A DNA stretch of 54,785 bases from JAYZQT01 sp036136335. GTDB lineage: Bacteria > Pseudomonadota > Alphaproteobacteria > MPNO01 > UBA830. Location of the stretch: positions 1-54,785 of the forward strand of contig JAYZQT010000040.1 of the NCBI GenBank assembly GCA_036136335.1, read 5' to 3'. The translations under genes and the position numbers were made by a program. Below the pieces are notes generated by a model, which was not told where the DNA came from, ran no database searches, and was given only the letters and a program-made list of their open reading frames with translations. Within the stretch, counting starts at the first letter, position 1. Each line of letters opens with the position of its first letter. Shown piece by piece: positions 8,390 to 16,772 of this stretch.

Positions 8390-8773
8390 CTATGTTCCGG
8401 CAAGGCACACCAGATGGGCGGGACAAATTCTACAATCCGAACTTCCAAAACCAGGAACAGGTGTACTTGCCCCATTTTGTAGAAGCTCCCTGATCACTGA
8501 ACACTCGTTTCCACCTAAAAACGCGTCCACCCGGACGCAGGAAGCCTCTGTAGATAGATAATCTATGTGCCAATGGAGGGTTTTTTCTCCCCTAAGATGG
8601 CGGGCGACCCGTGCTCGGATACCACCAAAACCGCGCGCATTCCCCACATAAACATACCGCCCTGGTTGTAAAACCGGTTCATTTAACCGGGTGATGGTAA
8701 GTGCGAGTGGTGCGGCAAGGAGGTAATAAAGAGCGTAAGCACCGGTTTCCTGTGGCAGGGCAGCTGCAATCAT
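8390..8773 (-). CDS. DUF123 / GIY-YIG nuclease-family protein
   Basis: A 127-residue protein with the DUF123 pattern of the GIY-YIG superfamily: GRYVYVGNARGFGGIRARVARHLR (written here as YVYVGNA and GIRARVARHLR), then HWHIDYL, ECSVIREL and PVPGFGSSDCRIC. Length is close to the family's. Members are presumed DNA-binding or nicking proteins of unsettled function. It sits inside an otherwise metabolic operon, five bases downstream of the lipoate-ligase-like gene and 44 bases upstream of the crotonase start, an odd place for a nuclease. It may be carried along without a pathway role. Confidence 0.85.
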   Translation of the reverse strand: MIAAALPQETGAYALYYLLAAPLALTITRLNEPVLQPGRYVYVGNARGFGGIRARVARHLRGEKTLHWHIDYLSTEASCVRVDAFLGGNECSVIRELLQNGASTPVPGFGSSDCRICPAHLVCLAGT

Positions 8774-8778
8774 GGGGT

Positions 8779-9888
8779 TCAGGTCGTCGGTTTCTGGTCT
8801 GCCAGCGCTTTGCCAAACGCCGACATTAAATCATCCAATTCGACACCGGCAAATTCAACCTCATCATCTGACAGAAACCCCGCCACCCGGGCACGCACTG
8901 CATCTACTGTGGCCAACACGCCAATCAGGGTTTCCTCAAGCCGGGCAACAGAATCTATGGGGCGTGGATGCCAGTCGCCGTTCAGGAGAGCGTGGAATAT
9001 AACACCGTCCCGAACAACAAGAGTTGCCCACAGCATCCCGCCAACAGCCTTCTCGCGCCCATATCCCACCGTATCACCCCTTTGCAGCAGAGGCCGAAAC
9101 TGATTGTGTTCACTTTTTCCATAAAGCCATCGATTGTTATCGTATTCGGCACGGAACTCGTCCGCATAGGCGTGTTCCGCATCAGTAAGGCCGCCGACCA
9201 AAAGGTCGGGATCACCAAACACATCGGCAACCGCGACGCGGGTTAAGTTTTCAAGATCAATCGGCGAGATATTGCGGCCCGTTTCGCGTTCCAAACAGGT
9301 AAAACGAGACTGTAAATTTTTAAGGACCTTGTCTTTGGTTTTTTCGGGTGGCATTGGCATTGCCGCGGCAGCGACCTCGGTATCCATCTCCTTGACGTTA
9401 ACCACAAATCGAAAGGTCATTACCCCGTTTTCTATTTTCAGCGACGTAGGCACCATTTTCCGGCCTTCTACCTGTACATCATTCAGCGGTCGGTATTTCG
9501 CTGGAATGCCATAAATGTTGCTGAGGGTCTCAGCAAAAGCCGTGAGTATTTTTGGAAATGCCTCTGCCGTGGTTTCTGGCACATCAGGATGCGAAGTGGG
9601 CACAAAGTAAATTAGAAATGCGGACCCCGTACCGGCATATATAGCGCCACCACCGTTCGCGCGGCGACGGAAATCAATGCTATTGGCACGGCAGAAATCC
9701 AAGTCGAGCACCTGTTCAGGGTCCTCGTTGACACCAACCGTAATAGAATCCTGATCAAATATATTGAGAAATATCGTAGGTGGCACTTCGCGGTTGACTA
9801 CAGCTTTTTCCACGGCGGGGGAAACAGACACGGAAAAATCCGCATAGGAATTTTTATCAACAATAAACCTCCATGTGGTACCGGTCAT
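8779..9888 (-). CDS. Lipoate-protein ligase A-like protein
   Basis: A 369-residue member of the lipoate/biotin ligase fold. The substrate loop RRANGGGAIYAGTGS (from residue 75) and NDVQVEGRKM (136-145, with Lys144 at the adenylate-binding position) match LplA; the segment after the lysine, VPTSLKI, departs from the usual GxAQ. The C-terminal part (QRGDTVGYGREKAVGGMLW, HALLNGDW) resembles the LplA accessory domain. Known members attach lipoyl or related acyl groups to carrier domains. The ATG lies one base after the stop of the PaaK-like gene, indicating tight co-expression. No lipoyl-domain protein is encoded nearby, so the target is unknown; a role in activating a different acid is possible. 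Confidence 0.8.
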   Translation of the reverse strand: MTGTTWRFIVDKNSYADFSVSVSPAVEKAVVNREVPPTIFLNIFDQDSITVGVNEDPEQVLDLDFCRANSIDFRRRANGGGAIYAGTGSAFLIYFVPTSHPDVPETTAEAFPKILTAFAETLSNIYGIPAKYRPLNDVQVEGRKMVPTSLKIENGVMTFRFVVNVKEMDTEVAAAAMPMPPEKTKDKVLKNLQSRFTCLERETGRNISPIDLENLTRVAVADVFGDPDLLVGGLTDAEHAYADEFRAEYDNNRWLYGKSEHNQFRPLLQRGDTVGYGREKAVGGMLWATLVVRDGVIFHALLNGDWHPRPIDSVARLEETLIGVLATVDAVRARVAGFLSDDEVEFAGVELDDLMSAFGKALADQKPTT

Positions 9889-9889
9889 A

Positions 9890-11086
9890 TTAGATCCGGT
9901 CTTTGGTCAACTGGTTACGATGGTCGATGACAATCGAGCCGCCATCAAGGTTTTCCACGAACGAAATTTCGTCGGCAGATATCAACGTCTGGCGCTTAAA
10001 GCGCGTGGAGATTTCCTCGCAAACCTTATCGCCGCCCGCACCTTCCAATACAAGTGCAAGCTGGTCACCGCCACCACGCCTGCGGGATACTGTAAGTTGA
10101 TAACCACCAGTCGGACCGTCCAAGCCGAGGAGCACACTTCGGATTTCAGAAGGGTAAATCTTTACGCCCTTTACCTTCACCATATTGTCCGTGCGCCCGA
10201 AAACCACATTTGGCAAACTTACCGTCCTTCCATGGATGGGCTCTGTGATAGTCCGGATGGTCAAATCACCGGTCCGGTACCGAACCAAAGGCTGGGCCTC
10301 CTTTTTCAAATGAGTAAGCACCAATTCACCCCGCTCACCATCCGCGACGGATTCACCCGTAGTTGGTTCGATTACCTCCGCATAAACCAGTTCGTGAAAC
10401 ACATGAACACCATCGCCACCCGGAAACGTACGCGCGACGGGAAGGAATTCGGAAAGAGAGAACGAATCAATCAGCAGAGTGTCAGGCATAGCAGTCTTAA
10501 CCGCTTTATATAGCGTGGGATTTCCTGTAAACGCCTCACCGCCCGCAAAAAAAACTTTAGGCGGCTTCAGACCTGCGTCGATGAGTTTCAGTGAAAAGGT
10601 GGGATTTCCCGCCAGCACATTCACACCGTGTTTTGCGCACAACTCAACTGTTCGTTTGGTATCACCCGGCCCCAAAGGAATACAGGCGATACCGTGCGCT
10701 TCCATTTGCGACTGGTAAAAAAGGCCCGCAACAAACATATGATATCCGAACGTGACCGCACAGACGTCGCCTGGACCAAGCCCACAGGCATCGAGATGCG
10801 TACGGGCCGCAGTAACGATATTTTCAATATCCGCCGCGGTCTGCAGGGCCGGCACAAGGGTTGACCCCATCGGACTCAAGTTGATACGTACGGAATTGAC
10901 CCCGCCAAAGGCTCCGTACCCGGGCTTTTCCATTTCCGACACAAGGTCAGCGCGGCTCATTAGCGGGACAATGTCGGCAAACTCTTCAAGATCGTTAACC
11001 GAGGCCGGTAACCTCGTCGTATAAAAAGGATGACGCGCGAGGCGCGCGAGTGCCTGGTTCAACGCCGCAACAAACAAATCCTTCAA
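9890..11086 (-). CDS. Phenylacetate-CoA ligase-like (PaaK family) adenylate-forming protein
   Basis: A 398-residue ANL-superfamily protein, slightly short for PaaK (~430). C-terminal features are normal: YRTGDLT, the GRTDNM hinge and VKVKGVKIYPSEI. VCAVTFGYHMFVAGLF and AGNPTFSLKL match PaaK's central region. The nucleotide-binding P-loop, normally SSGTTGKPT, is replaced at residues 68-80 by INLSPMGSTLVPA, so acid activation may be altered. Translation starts at TTG 11086, whose bases overlap the TGA of the TPP-enzyme gene (TTGA), strong evidence of coupling. PaaK proper makes phenylacetyl-CoA; this substrate is unknown. Confidence 0.8.
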   Translation of the reverse strand: MKDLFVAALNQALARLARHPFYTTRLPASVNDLEEFADIVPLMSRADLVSEMEKPGYGAFGGVNSVRINLSPMGSTLVPALQTAADIENIVTAARTHLDACGLGPGDVCAVTFGYHMFVAGLFYQSQMEAHGIACIPLGPGDTKRTVELCAKHGVNVLAGNPTFSLKLIDAGLKPPKVFFAGGEAFTGNPTLYKAVKTAMPDTLLIDSFSLSEFLPVARTFPGGDGVHVFHELVYAEVIEPTTGESVADGERGELVLTHLKKEAQPLVRYRTGDLTIRTITEPIHGRTVSLPNVVFGRTDNMVKVKGVKIYPSEIRSVLLGLDGPTGGYQLTVSRRRGGGDQLALVLEGAGGDKVCEEISTRFKRQTLISADEISFVENLDGGSIVIDHRNQLTKDRI

Positions 11087-12834
11087 CGTGCAGCATCCGC
11101 CTTTGCGGCAGCATCGTCGTAGGTTGTATGTACATTGATAACAGCCTGGCGCTTGTCAACATTGATTGCCTTCAGTCCGCGTTCGAGAGCATCCAGCAGG
11201 TCTTCCGGATCCTTGACCTCTTCGCCATATCCGTCGGACGCCTCGACAATCCTATGATAGTCGGGTGCAGGATCAAGGTATGTCAACGGCGCCTGATTGG
11301 CGCTGGACGCCGCTCCATCGGGGTAAAGCCCGAGCGTCGCTTTGCGGACCGACCCCCACATCTTGTTGTTCATAATCACGGTCAGAACCGGCAGATCGTA
11401 AGCCGCCGAGACAAAATGTGCGGGTGTCGGATTGCCAAACATATAGGCCCCGTCACCCACCACACAGAACACTCTTCGTCCCGGATCTCCCAATTTAACA
11501 CCATGGGCTGCGCCAAGGCCCCAGCCGAGCCCACCAGATGGACTCGTTCCAAAAAACCCACCCGGTTCCCGCAAAGATATATTGGCTAACGCAAGTTGGG
11601 ATTCTGACACCAGGATGTCGTTGTCCTGCTTAACCTGATTCAGACAATGGGCGACCCATGCGTTGTCCATCGCAGCCGCACCGGAAGCAATTTTCTCGAT
11701 ACGCCCCTTGCTTGCCGCAGCCTGTTCCGTCTTTGTTTGTGCAATCTTGCTTCGGCGTCCATCAACTCGCGCCTTTGCAGGAATTTCGCGGCTCGCCATG
11801 GCCTCTTCAAGTTGCGCAAGCGCCACTACGGAACTTCCTTTTAGTGCCAGATCACAAGGAAAACCGCGCACAGGATAGTTTTCGAAAAGCGGGTCAGCCC
11901 CAAGGTGGACCACCTTGGCATCCGGGTTCAGTTTATGTAGGGAGGGGATCCATGGCACATCGCAATCAACCACGAGAACCGCATCGACTGCAGGCAAATA
12001 GGCGCCCGGTTCATAACCCATATGCATCGGGTGATCCGAGGAAATATTAACGTAGCGCGGCCGGTAGGTAATAACTGGCAAAGCAAAACGTTCCGCAAGC
12101 GATTCCAGTAGTGGCACGGCGGCACGGTTTTGACCCATGCTGGCAGTAATGATGAGCGGGTTTTCCGCATTCATCAGAATTTCAGCAGCTTCATCCACAG
12201 CCGCCGGATTCGCGGCTGAGCTCTGTGCGGCCACCCGACGGGTCGGCGAATCAAAAGTAAAGGTATCCGGATTTTCCGCTAGAACCTCGCGCGGCAGTGA
12301 CAGATATACCGGGCCACGTGGCTCTGACATAGCCACGGTAATGGCCCGATCAACGATCGTTTCTATTTGTTTTGAATTGCGCAGTTCGTAATCCCATTTG
12401 ACCATTTCCCGAAGGGTCGACGCCTGGTCAAACATTTCCTGCCCCCAATGAATGTACAGCGACCGAGAACCGTCAAATCCCTCCTCAGTCAGCGGTGTAC
12501 GGCCAGACGTCATCAGGATGGGGACATTCTCCCTCGCCGCATTCATGACACCGCAGATGGCATTGGCCGTCCCGACGTTCACATGCACCATAACTGCGGC
12601 AAGACGCCCGGTGGCCACGTAATAACCATGTGCCATAGCCACACCAAGATTTTCATGCGGAACGGTGACGGGCGTGGGCGCGGCTCCTTCGCCCGTCAAC
12701 GACTTCGAAAGGCCTTCAATGATAGACGGAAAATCCGTTCCAGCGTTGCCCAGAAGATAATCAATTTCCCGGTCCTTAAGAACCGTGAGATACGCTTCAG
12801 CGGCACTGTCCACCCGGATAGTCTTGGCTGGCAT
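11083..12834 (-). CDS. Thiamine diphosphate-dependent enzyme (acetolactate synthase / benzoylformate decarboxylase type)
   Basis: About 583 residues with three TPP-enzyme domains. The N-terminal domain carries the activating glutamate (Glu61, in VPHENLGVAMAHGYY), the middle domain a helical or nucleotide-like fold, and the C-terminal domain the TPP/Mg2+ motif GDGAYMFGNPTPA ending VLTVIMNN. The family includes acetolactate synthases and 2-oxoacid decarboxylases; no regulatory subunit is adjacent, which favours a catabolic decarboxylase or lyase. ATG at 12834 has GGGAG upstream; the TTG at 12840 is less likely. It is the first gene of the operon running to 5049, and its product may feed an acid or aldehyde to the PaaK-like ligase. 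Substrate not determinable. Confidence 0.87.
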   Translation of the reverse strand: MPAKTIRVDSAAEAYLTVLKDREIDYLLGNAGTDFPSIIEGLSKSLTGEGAAPTPVTVPHENLGVAMAHGYYVATGRLAAVMVHVNVGTANAICGVMNAARENVPILMTSGRTPLTEEGFDGSRSLYIHWGQEMFDQASTLREMVKWDYELRNSKQIETIVDRAITVAMSEPRGPVYLSLPREVLAENPDTFTFDSPTRRVAAQSSAANPAAVDEAAEILMNAENPLIITASMGQNRAAVPLLESLAERFALPVITYRPRYVNISSDHPMHMGYEPGAYLPAVDAVLVVDCDVPWIPSLHKLNPDAKVVHLGADPLFENYPVRGFPCDLALKGSSVVALAQLEEAMASREIPAKARVDGRRSKIAQTKTEQAAASKGRIEKIASGAAAMDNAWVAHCLNQVKQDNDILVSESQLALANISLREPGGFFGTSPSGGLGWGLGAAHGVKLGDPGRRVFCVVGDGAYMFGNPTPAHFVSAAYDLPVLTVIMNNKMWGSVRKATLGLYPDGAASSANQAPLTYLDPAPDYHRIVEASDGYGEEVKDPEDLLDALERGLKAINVDKRQAVINVHTTYDDAAAKADAAR

Positions 12835-12986
12835 GATCAACTCCCTGTTTCTTAATTAACGTCTCGGATAGCACGGACCGCCCGCTATTTCTAGTTCACG
12901 GATAACGGGCGCACGCATCCGACTGCGCCAGAATACGTTAATTTGATGTTAAACTGATAGAGATCGATTAAAGGTTTCGTGAAGAC

Positions 12987-14123
12987 ATGACAATCCGCTT
13001 CTCGCTCTACTACGCCGCTATATTTCTGGCTGTTGGTATTCACCTGCCGTTCTGGCCAGCATGGCTGCAATTCCGTGGGCTAAATGAGACCGAAATAAGC
13101 ATAATGCTGTCTATGGCGGTTTGGGTCCGGGCCCTTGCAAATCCGCTAGTTGCCCATTTGGCTGACCGCTCCGGCCGTCATCGCCGTATTATCGTGATTT
13201 CAGCAGCTGGTGGTGTCATCACATACGCCATGTTCGCCGCAGTCGAAGGATTCTGGGCGTTGTTCTTGGTGAACATTTTGGCTGGTACGTTATTCATGTC
13301 GTTGATTCCGTTAGGTGAAAACTTGGCATCGCGTGCATCAGTGGAGCACGGCTTTGATTACGGTCGGGTCCGGCTCTGGGGATCCATCACATTCATTTTC
13401 GCAGCCTATCTGGGTGGCTGGATTGTTGACCAGACTGGCGCGCCTGCAATTCTCTGGATGATTATAGCCTCAATGATTGCTGCATTGTTTGCGGGCCTTG
13501 GTTTACCGGAGCGACCGCGACGCGAACGATCCGACACTCGTATTCCCGCGATCACCTTACTGCGCCAAAAGCGGTTTCTGGTTTTTCTTGCAGCGATCAG
13601 CCTACTCCAGGCCAGTCACGCGATGTTATATGTCTTTGGCACAATTCATTGGCGTACCGCCAGGATTCCTGACCACATTATCGGAGCCTTGTGGGCCGAA
13701 GGAGTAATTGCGGAAATTATTCTTTTCGCATTTTCAGGCGCAGTCGTCGCTCGCCTAAATCCGATTAGACTTATGTGGATTGCCGCTGCCGCTGGCTTCC
13801 TCCGATGGGGAATACTTGCAAACACCGTGGATCTACCGTTTCTTTTCGCTACCCAGTGGCTGCATGGCCTGACCTTTGGGGCATCCCATCTTGCAGCCAT
13901 GCACTACATCTTGCGAAATATCCCTGAGGATATGTCGGCGTCCGCACAAAGCCTTTATTCGGGTTTTGCAATCGGCGTCGTAATGGGAATGATGATGATG
14001 GTAACTGGGTGGTTATATGAGGCTCACGCAGGCAATGCCTTCTACGCGATGGCGGTTTTATCCATTGGAGGTGGATTTATTACCTTGTGGTTACACAACC
14101 TCGGCGAAAAAAATCCGGACTAG
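12987..14123 (+). CDS. MFS transporter, 3-phenylpropionate transporter (HcaT)-like
   Basis: A 378-residue major facilitator protein with about 12 hydrophobic segments. The N-terminus (FLAVGIHLPFWPAWLQFRGL), LADRSGRHRRI in the loop between helices 2 and 3, and RVRLWGSITFIFAAYLGG are typical of the PPP / LacY-like subgroup that includes HcaT. It is divergent from the TPP-enzyme operon across a 152-base gap, the expected arrangement for an uptake system dedicated to that pathway, which fits an aromatic-acid substrate. That link is inference. Start ATG 12987. Its stop overlaps the stop of a convergent small gene at a shared CTAG. Confidence 0.85.
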   Translation: MTIRFSLYYAAIFLAVGIHLPFWPAWLQFRGLNETEISIMLSMAVWVRALANPLVAHLADRSGRHRRIIVISAAGGVITYAMFAAVEGFWALFLVNILAGTLFMSLIPLGENLASRASVEHGFDYGRVRLWGSITFIFAAYLGGWIVDQTGAPAILWMIIASMIAALFAGLGLPERPRRERSDTRIPAITLLRQKRFLVFLAAISLLQASHAMLYVFGTIHWRTARIPDHIIGALWAEGVIAEIILFAFSGAVVARLNPIRLMWIAAAAGFLRWGILANTVDLPFLFATQWLHGLTFGASHLAAMHYILRNIPEDMSASAQSLYSGFAIGVVMGMMMMVTGWLYEAHAGNAFYAMAVLSIGGGFITLWLHNLGEKNPD

Positions 14124-14308
14124 TGGCTAGTTTCCTTGTGATCCAACACAGTGCGCACCAAATAGAATACAAACAGCGTGGCAAAGACAAAGATGGCCAG
14201 GCCACCGTAATAACCAACACCGTGGCCTGCATGCGACGCAACGAAAAGGCCGCTAATACCCATGATGATGCTGAAAAATCCAAGAAGCCAGTCGGAGATG
14301 TTTTCCAT
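14120..14308 (-). CDS. Small two-helix membrane protein, function unknown
   Basis: A 62-residue protein with two hydrophobic stretches, WLLGFFSIIMGISGLFVA and GYYGGLAIFVFATLFVFYLV, joined by a short HAGHG loop and ending in a charged tail. It has a good ribosome site (GGGG, eight bases before ATG 14308), clean codon use and almost no free space, sharing its stop with the MFS gene on the other strand. I do not recognise a named family. The histidines in the loop could bind metal or heme, but this is speculation. Confidence 0.6.
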   Translation of the reverse strand: MENISDWLLGFFSIIMGISGLFVASHAGHGVGYYGGLAIFVFATLFVFYLVRTVLDHKETSH

Positions 14309-14548
14309 TACAAACCCCGCAATCGAAAGAGGTAATCTGTCAAACTAATAAACCTTCATAGGCCCGGACACAACATTGCGACCGGCAGCATTACTTTAAA
14401 CTGTTGATTTAAGAATGGTAAGCAGCCCAACCAAACAGGTTTTTCCTATTGGGGAGCGTTACGGCTTGTTTGACGACAGATCAACAGTCTCAGAGGCTTG
14501 AATGCAAGCTGTGGAAATCTCTTCCGCTACTCACCGCGCTGGAATGCA
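14309..14548. other. Intergenic stretch with a distant 9-bp inverted repeat
   Basis: No gene is evident in these 240 bases. ACTGTTGAT (14400-14408) and ATCAACAGT (14480-14488) are exact inverted copies with 71 bases between them. No reading frame or RNA family is recognisable inside. It could be a regulatory looping site, the ends of a tiny decayed element, or chance. Confidence 0.25.
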
Positions 14549-15970
14549 TCAAAATCGCTGCAGCAAACGCACAAGCTTCTTAGTTTTGTCGCTAAAGAGC
14601 TTCGGTGTGTAAAAGCTCCCCGCCGCGCGCTTGCTCACTTCACCAAGTGTGGGATAGGGGAGGACTATCCCAGCCAAGGCCTTGATTTTCATTTTTTTCT
14701 GGATCGGCAGGATCCAACTTTGAATCAATTCCCCCGCGTGAGATCCTACAATAGATGCTCCCACGATAAGCCCAGTGCCGGTAGTAATTACCTTTACAAA
14801 TCCGTTAGTTTCATGCTCCGCGTGTGCCCGGTCATTTTGGGAGAATGGATGGCGTAGAATTCGGATGTCACCGTGTGTCTGACGGGCATTTGATTCGGTC
14901 ATCCCTACATGAGCGAGTTCTGGCGCTGTATAGGTAACCCAAGGTATTGCGGAATAGTTGACTTTCGCCGGTAATTTAAACAATGCGTTCCGAATAACGA
15001 TCCCGGCGTGGTAGCTGGCCACATGAGTAAATTGCAAGCTGCCGATTGCATCGCCTATTGCGAATACCTTCTTGTTGGTAGTCCGCAGACGCATATCGAC
15101 GGTAACTCCGATTTTGTCATATTTGACCCCGGCTGCTTCGAGGTCCAGGCGATCCAGATTGGGCAAACGGCCGGCTGCAACAAGGAGGTCGGACCCAATG
15201 AATTGTTCCTTCTTAGCATTCTTTTTGACTGTCACCGAGACACCGCCTGGTATCCGGTCAACTCTGGTCACTTCAACCTTTTCCCGGATAACAAGCCCTT
15301 CAGAAATCATTTGGTTTCTGACAATGTCGGAGAGTTCGGGATCATCTTCACCGAGAAGAGATAATTTCTCAAGAAGCGTCACCTTGCACCCCAGTCGGCA
15401 ATACGCTTGTCCAATCTCGCACCCCACTGACCCACCCCCAATCACGATCAGGTGATCAGGCGCGGTGTCTTTATCAAAAATCGTTCTATTAGTCAGATAC
15501 GGCACATCGTTGATACCGGGGATCGACGGAATATTGGGGCTGGACCCCGTGGAAATGACCACCCGTTTCGCGTTAATAATTGTATTGCCCGCCTGTAAGC
15601 GCGTCGGCCCTATAAATCTTCCGAAATCCTGTATTACGCGAACGCCCAGCGCTTCAAAACGGTGCACAGAATCGTTCGGTGCAATAGTACTGATCACGTT
15701 ATGAACATGATCGTGCACCCTCTTAAAATCGATGGAGGTTCCGACGGAAGTGATCCCGAACCTGCCAGCAGAGCGAACCATGTATGCGGTGTGCGCCGCT
15801 GCTAACAGAGACTTTGAGGGCACACAGCCGTAGTTCAGACAGTCACCGCCCATTTTACCGCCCTCTAAAAGGACAACCTCAGCTCCCATCTGAGAAGCAC
15901 CCGCAGCGACCATCAACCCGCCGGAACCCCCACCCACGACGCATATATCGGCAGAAATTTCTTTTGGCAT
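14549..15970 (-). CDS. FAD-dependent pyridine nucleotide-disulfide oxidoreductase (mercuric reductase/dihydrolipoyl dehydrogenase-like)
   Basis: A 473-residue flavoprotein with an N-terminal FAD motif (VVGGGSGGLMVAAGA), the redox-active cysteine pair GDCLNYGCVPSK (Cys44, Cys49), a central NAD(P) motif (VIGGGSVGCEIGQAY) and the second FAD contact FAIGDA. In dihydrolipoyl dehydrogenase the C-terminal H-P-T-x-x-E supplies the base; here the segment is LPYPTLGEVSK, with tyrosine for that histidine, as in the mercuric-reductase-like subgroup. So it is probably not the 2-oxoacid-complex E3. The TVP38/TMEM64 gene precedes it on the same strand by 40 bases, a pairing seen, sometimes as a fusion, in other bacteria. 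Physiological substrate unknown. Confidence 0.88.
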   Translation of the reverse strand: MPKEISADICVVGGGSGGLMVAAGASQMGAEVVLLEGGKMGGDCLNYGCVPSKSLLAAAHTAYMVRSAGRFGITSVGTSIDFKRVHDHVHNVISTIAPNDSVHRFEALGVRVIQDFGRFIGPTRLQAGNTIINAKRVVISTGSSPNIPSIPGINDVPYLTNRTIFDKDTAPDHLIVIGGGSVGCEIGQAYCRLGCKVTLLEKLSLLGEDDPELSDIVRNQMISEGLVIREKVEVTRVDRIPGGVSVTVKKNAKKEQFIGSDLLVAAGRLPNLDRLDLEAAGVKYDKIGVTVDMRLRTTNKKVFAIGDAIGSLQFTHVASYHAGIVIRNALFKLPAKVNYSAIPWVTYTAPELAHVGMTESNARQTHGDIRILRHPFSQNDRAHAEHETNGFVKVITTGTGLIVGASIVGSHAGELIQSWILPIQKKMKIKALAGIVLPYPTLGEVSKRAAGSFYTPKLFSDKTKKLVRLLQRF

Positions 15971-16010
15971 TACGGTACCTAAACTGGTTGAGTTGGTAAT
16001 TCGGGTAGGT

Positions 16011-16739
16011 TTATTTAAATCTGGTTATTCTCTTGTAGAGCATCGGTGTGCTTGCGAGAACAGCGAGGCCAATTATTGGGGCAAGAAACTGTATTTCAAA
16101 AATCAAACCAACATTCAGATCCTCACCGGCCTCTAGCACTGCGCCAGCGCCGGCGCCCACAAGGGCATACACGAATGTGCCGGGTATAATGCCTGTCAAG
16201 GTGCCAATTGTGTAGGTCCGCAAGCTGACCCCACAGAGTGCAGGTACAATGTTAACAAGCCAGAACGGAAAAAGGGGAACAAGGCGCAGAATTAGCATAT
16301 AGCTCAACTCGTTTTCCCGAAAACCGACCTTGAAATGTTTTATGGCTAGGCCGGCTTTAACGGTCAGGAACCGGGCCAGTAGGTATTCGGCCACCAGAAA
16401 TACAGCAACAGCACCCATTGTGGCTCCAACAACCGCATAAACAGTGCCGAGGTAGGACCCGAACATGAACCCAGCTGCAATTGTGATAAAAACAGCACCC
16501 GGTATACAAAACGCAACGGCAAATGCGTAGGCAACTGCAAACACAACGGGAGACAACAGATAGAATTTTTGTGCCCAGTAGTGTAATGATTCCCGGTGAG
16601 ATCTGATTGCATCAAGCGAAAATGTTTCATTCAGAAATAACGCAATGAATACTGCTAGGCCCATCCCTATCGTTGTGAGCGTCAAAACTTTCACACCGGA
16701 AAGTTGGGTATCCCGCGCAGGGTTTGTGAAATCATCCAC
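16011..16739 (-). CDS. TVP38/TMEM64 (DedA-like, VTT-domain) membrane protein
   Basis: A 242-residue inner-membrane protein. The VTT-domain core is visible: VAYAFAVAFCIPGAVFITIAAGFMFG with a following GATMGAVAVFLVAEYL, then the signature LRLVPLFPFWLVNIVPALCGV and TLTGIIPGTFVYALVGAGAG. The family is implicated in lipid scrambling and membrane homeostasis. The start is GTG 16739 behind GGGGGAAT. It is probably co-transcribed with the flavoprotein downstream. No metal-resistance genes flank the pair. Confidence 0.87.
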   Translation of the reverse strand: MDDFTNPARDTQLSGVKVLTLTTIGMGLAVFIALFLNETFSLDAIRSHRESLHYWAQKFYLLSPVVFAVAYAFAVAFCIPGAVFITIAAGFMFGSYLGTVYAVVGATMGAVAVFLVAEYLLARFLTVKAGLAIKHFKVGFRENELSYMLILRLVPLFPFWLVNIVPALCGVSLRTYTIGTLTGIIPGTFVYALVGAGAGAVLEAGEDLNVGLIFEIQFLAPIIGLAVLASTPMLYKRITRFK

Positions 16740-16772
16740 GGTAATTCCCCCGGAAGGTTTTGGCGCCCGTAA

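Noticed and set aside
9875..10513. 212-codon plus frame antisense to the PaaK-like gene
   Set aside because: No domain and fully explained by the coding strand.
14498..14857. 119-codon plus frame antisense to the flavoprotein gene
   Set aside because: The minus-strand flavoprotein has full motifs through this region; the frame is a shadow.
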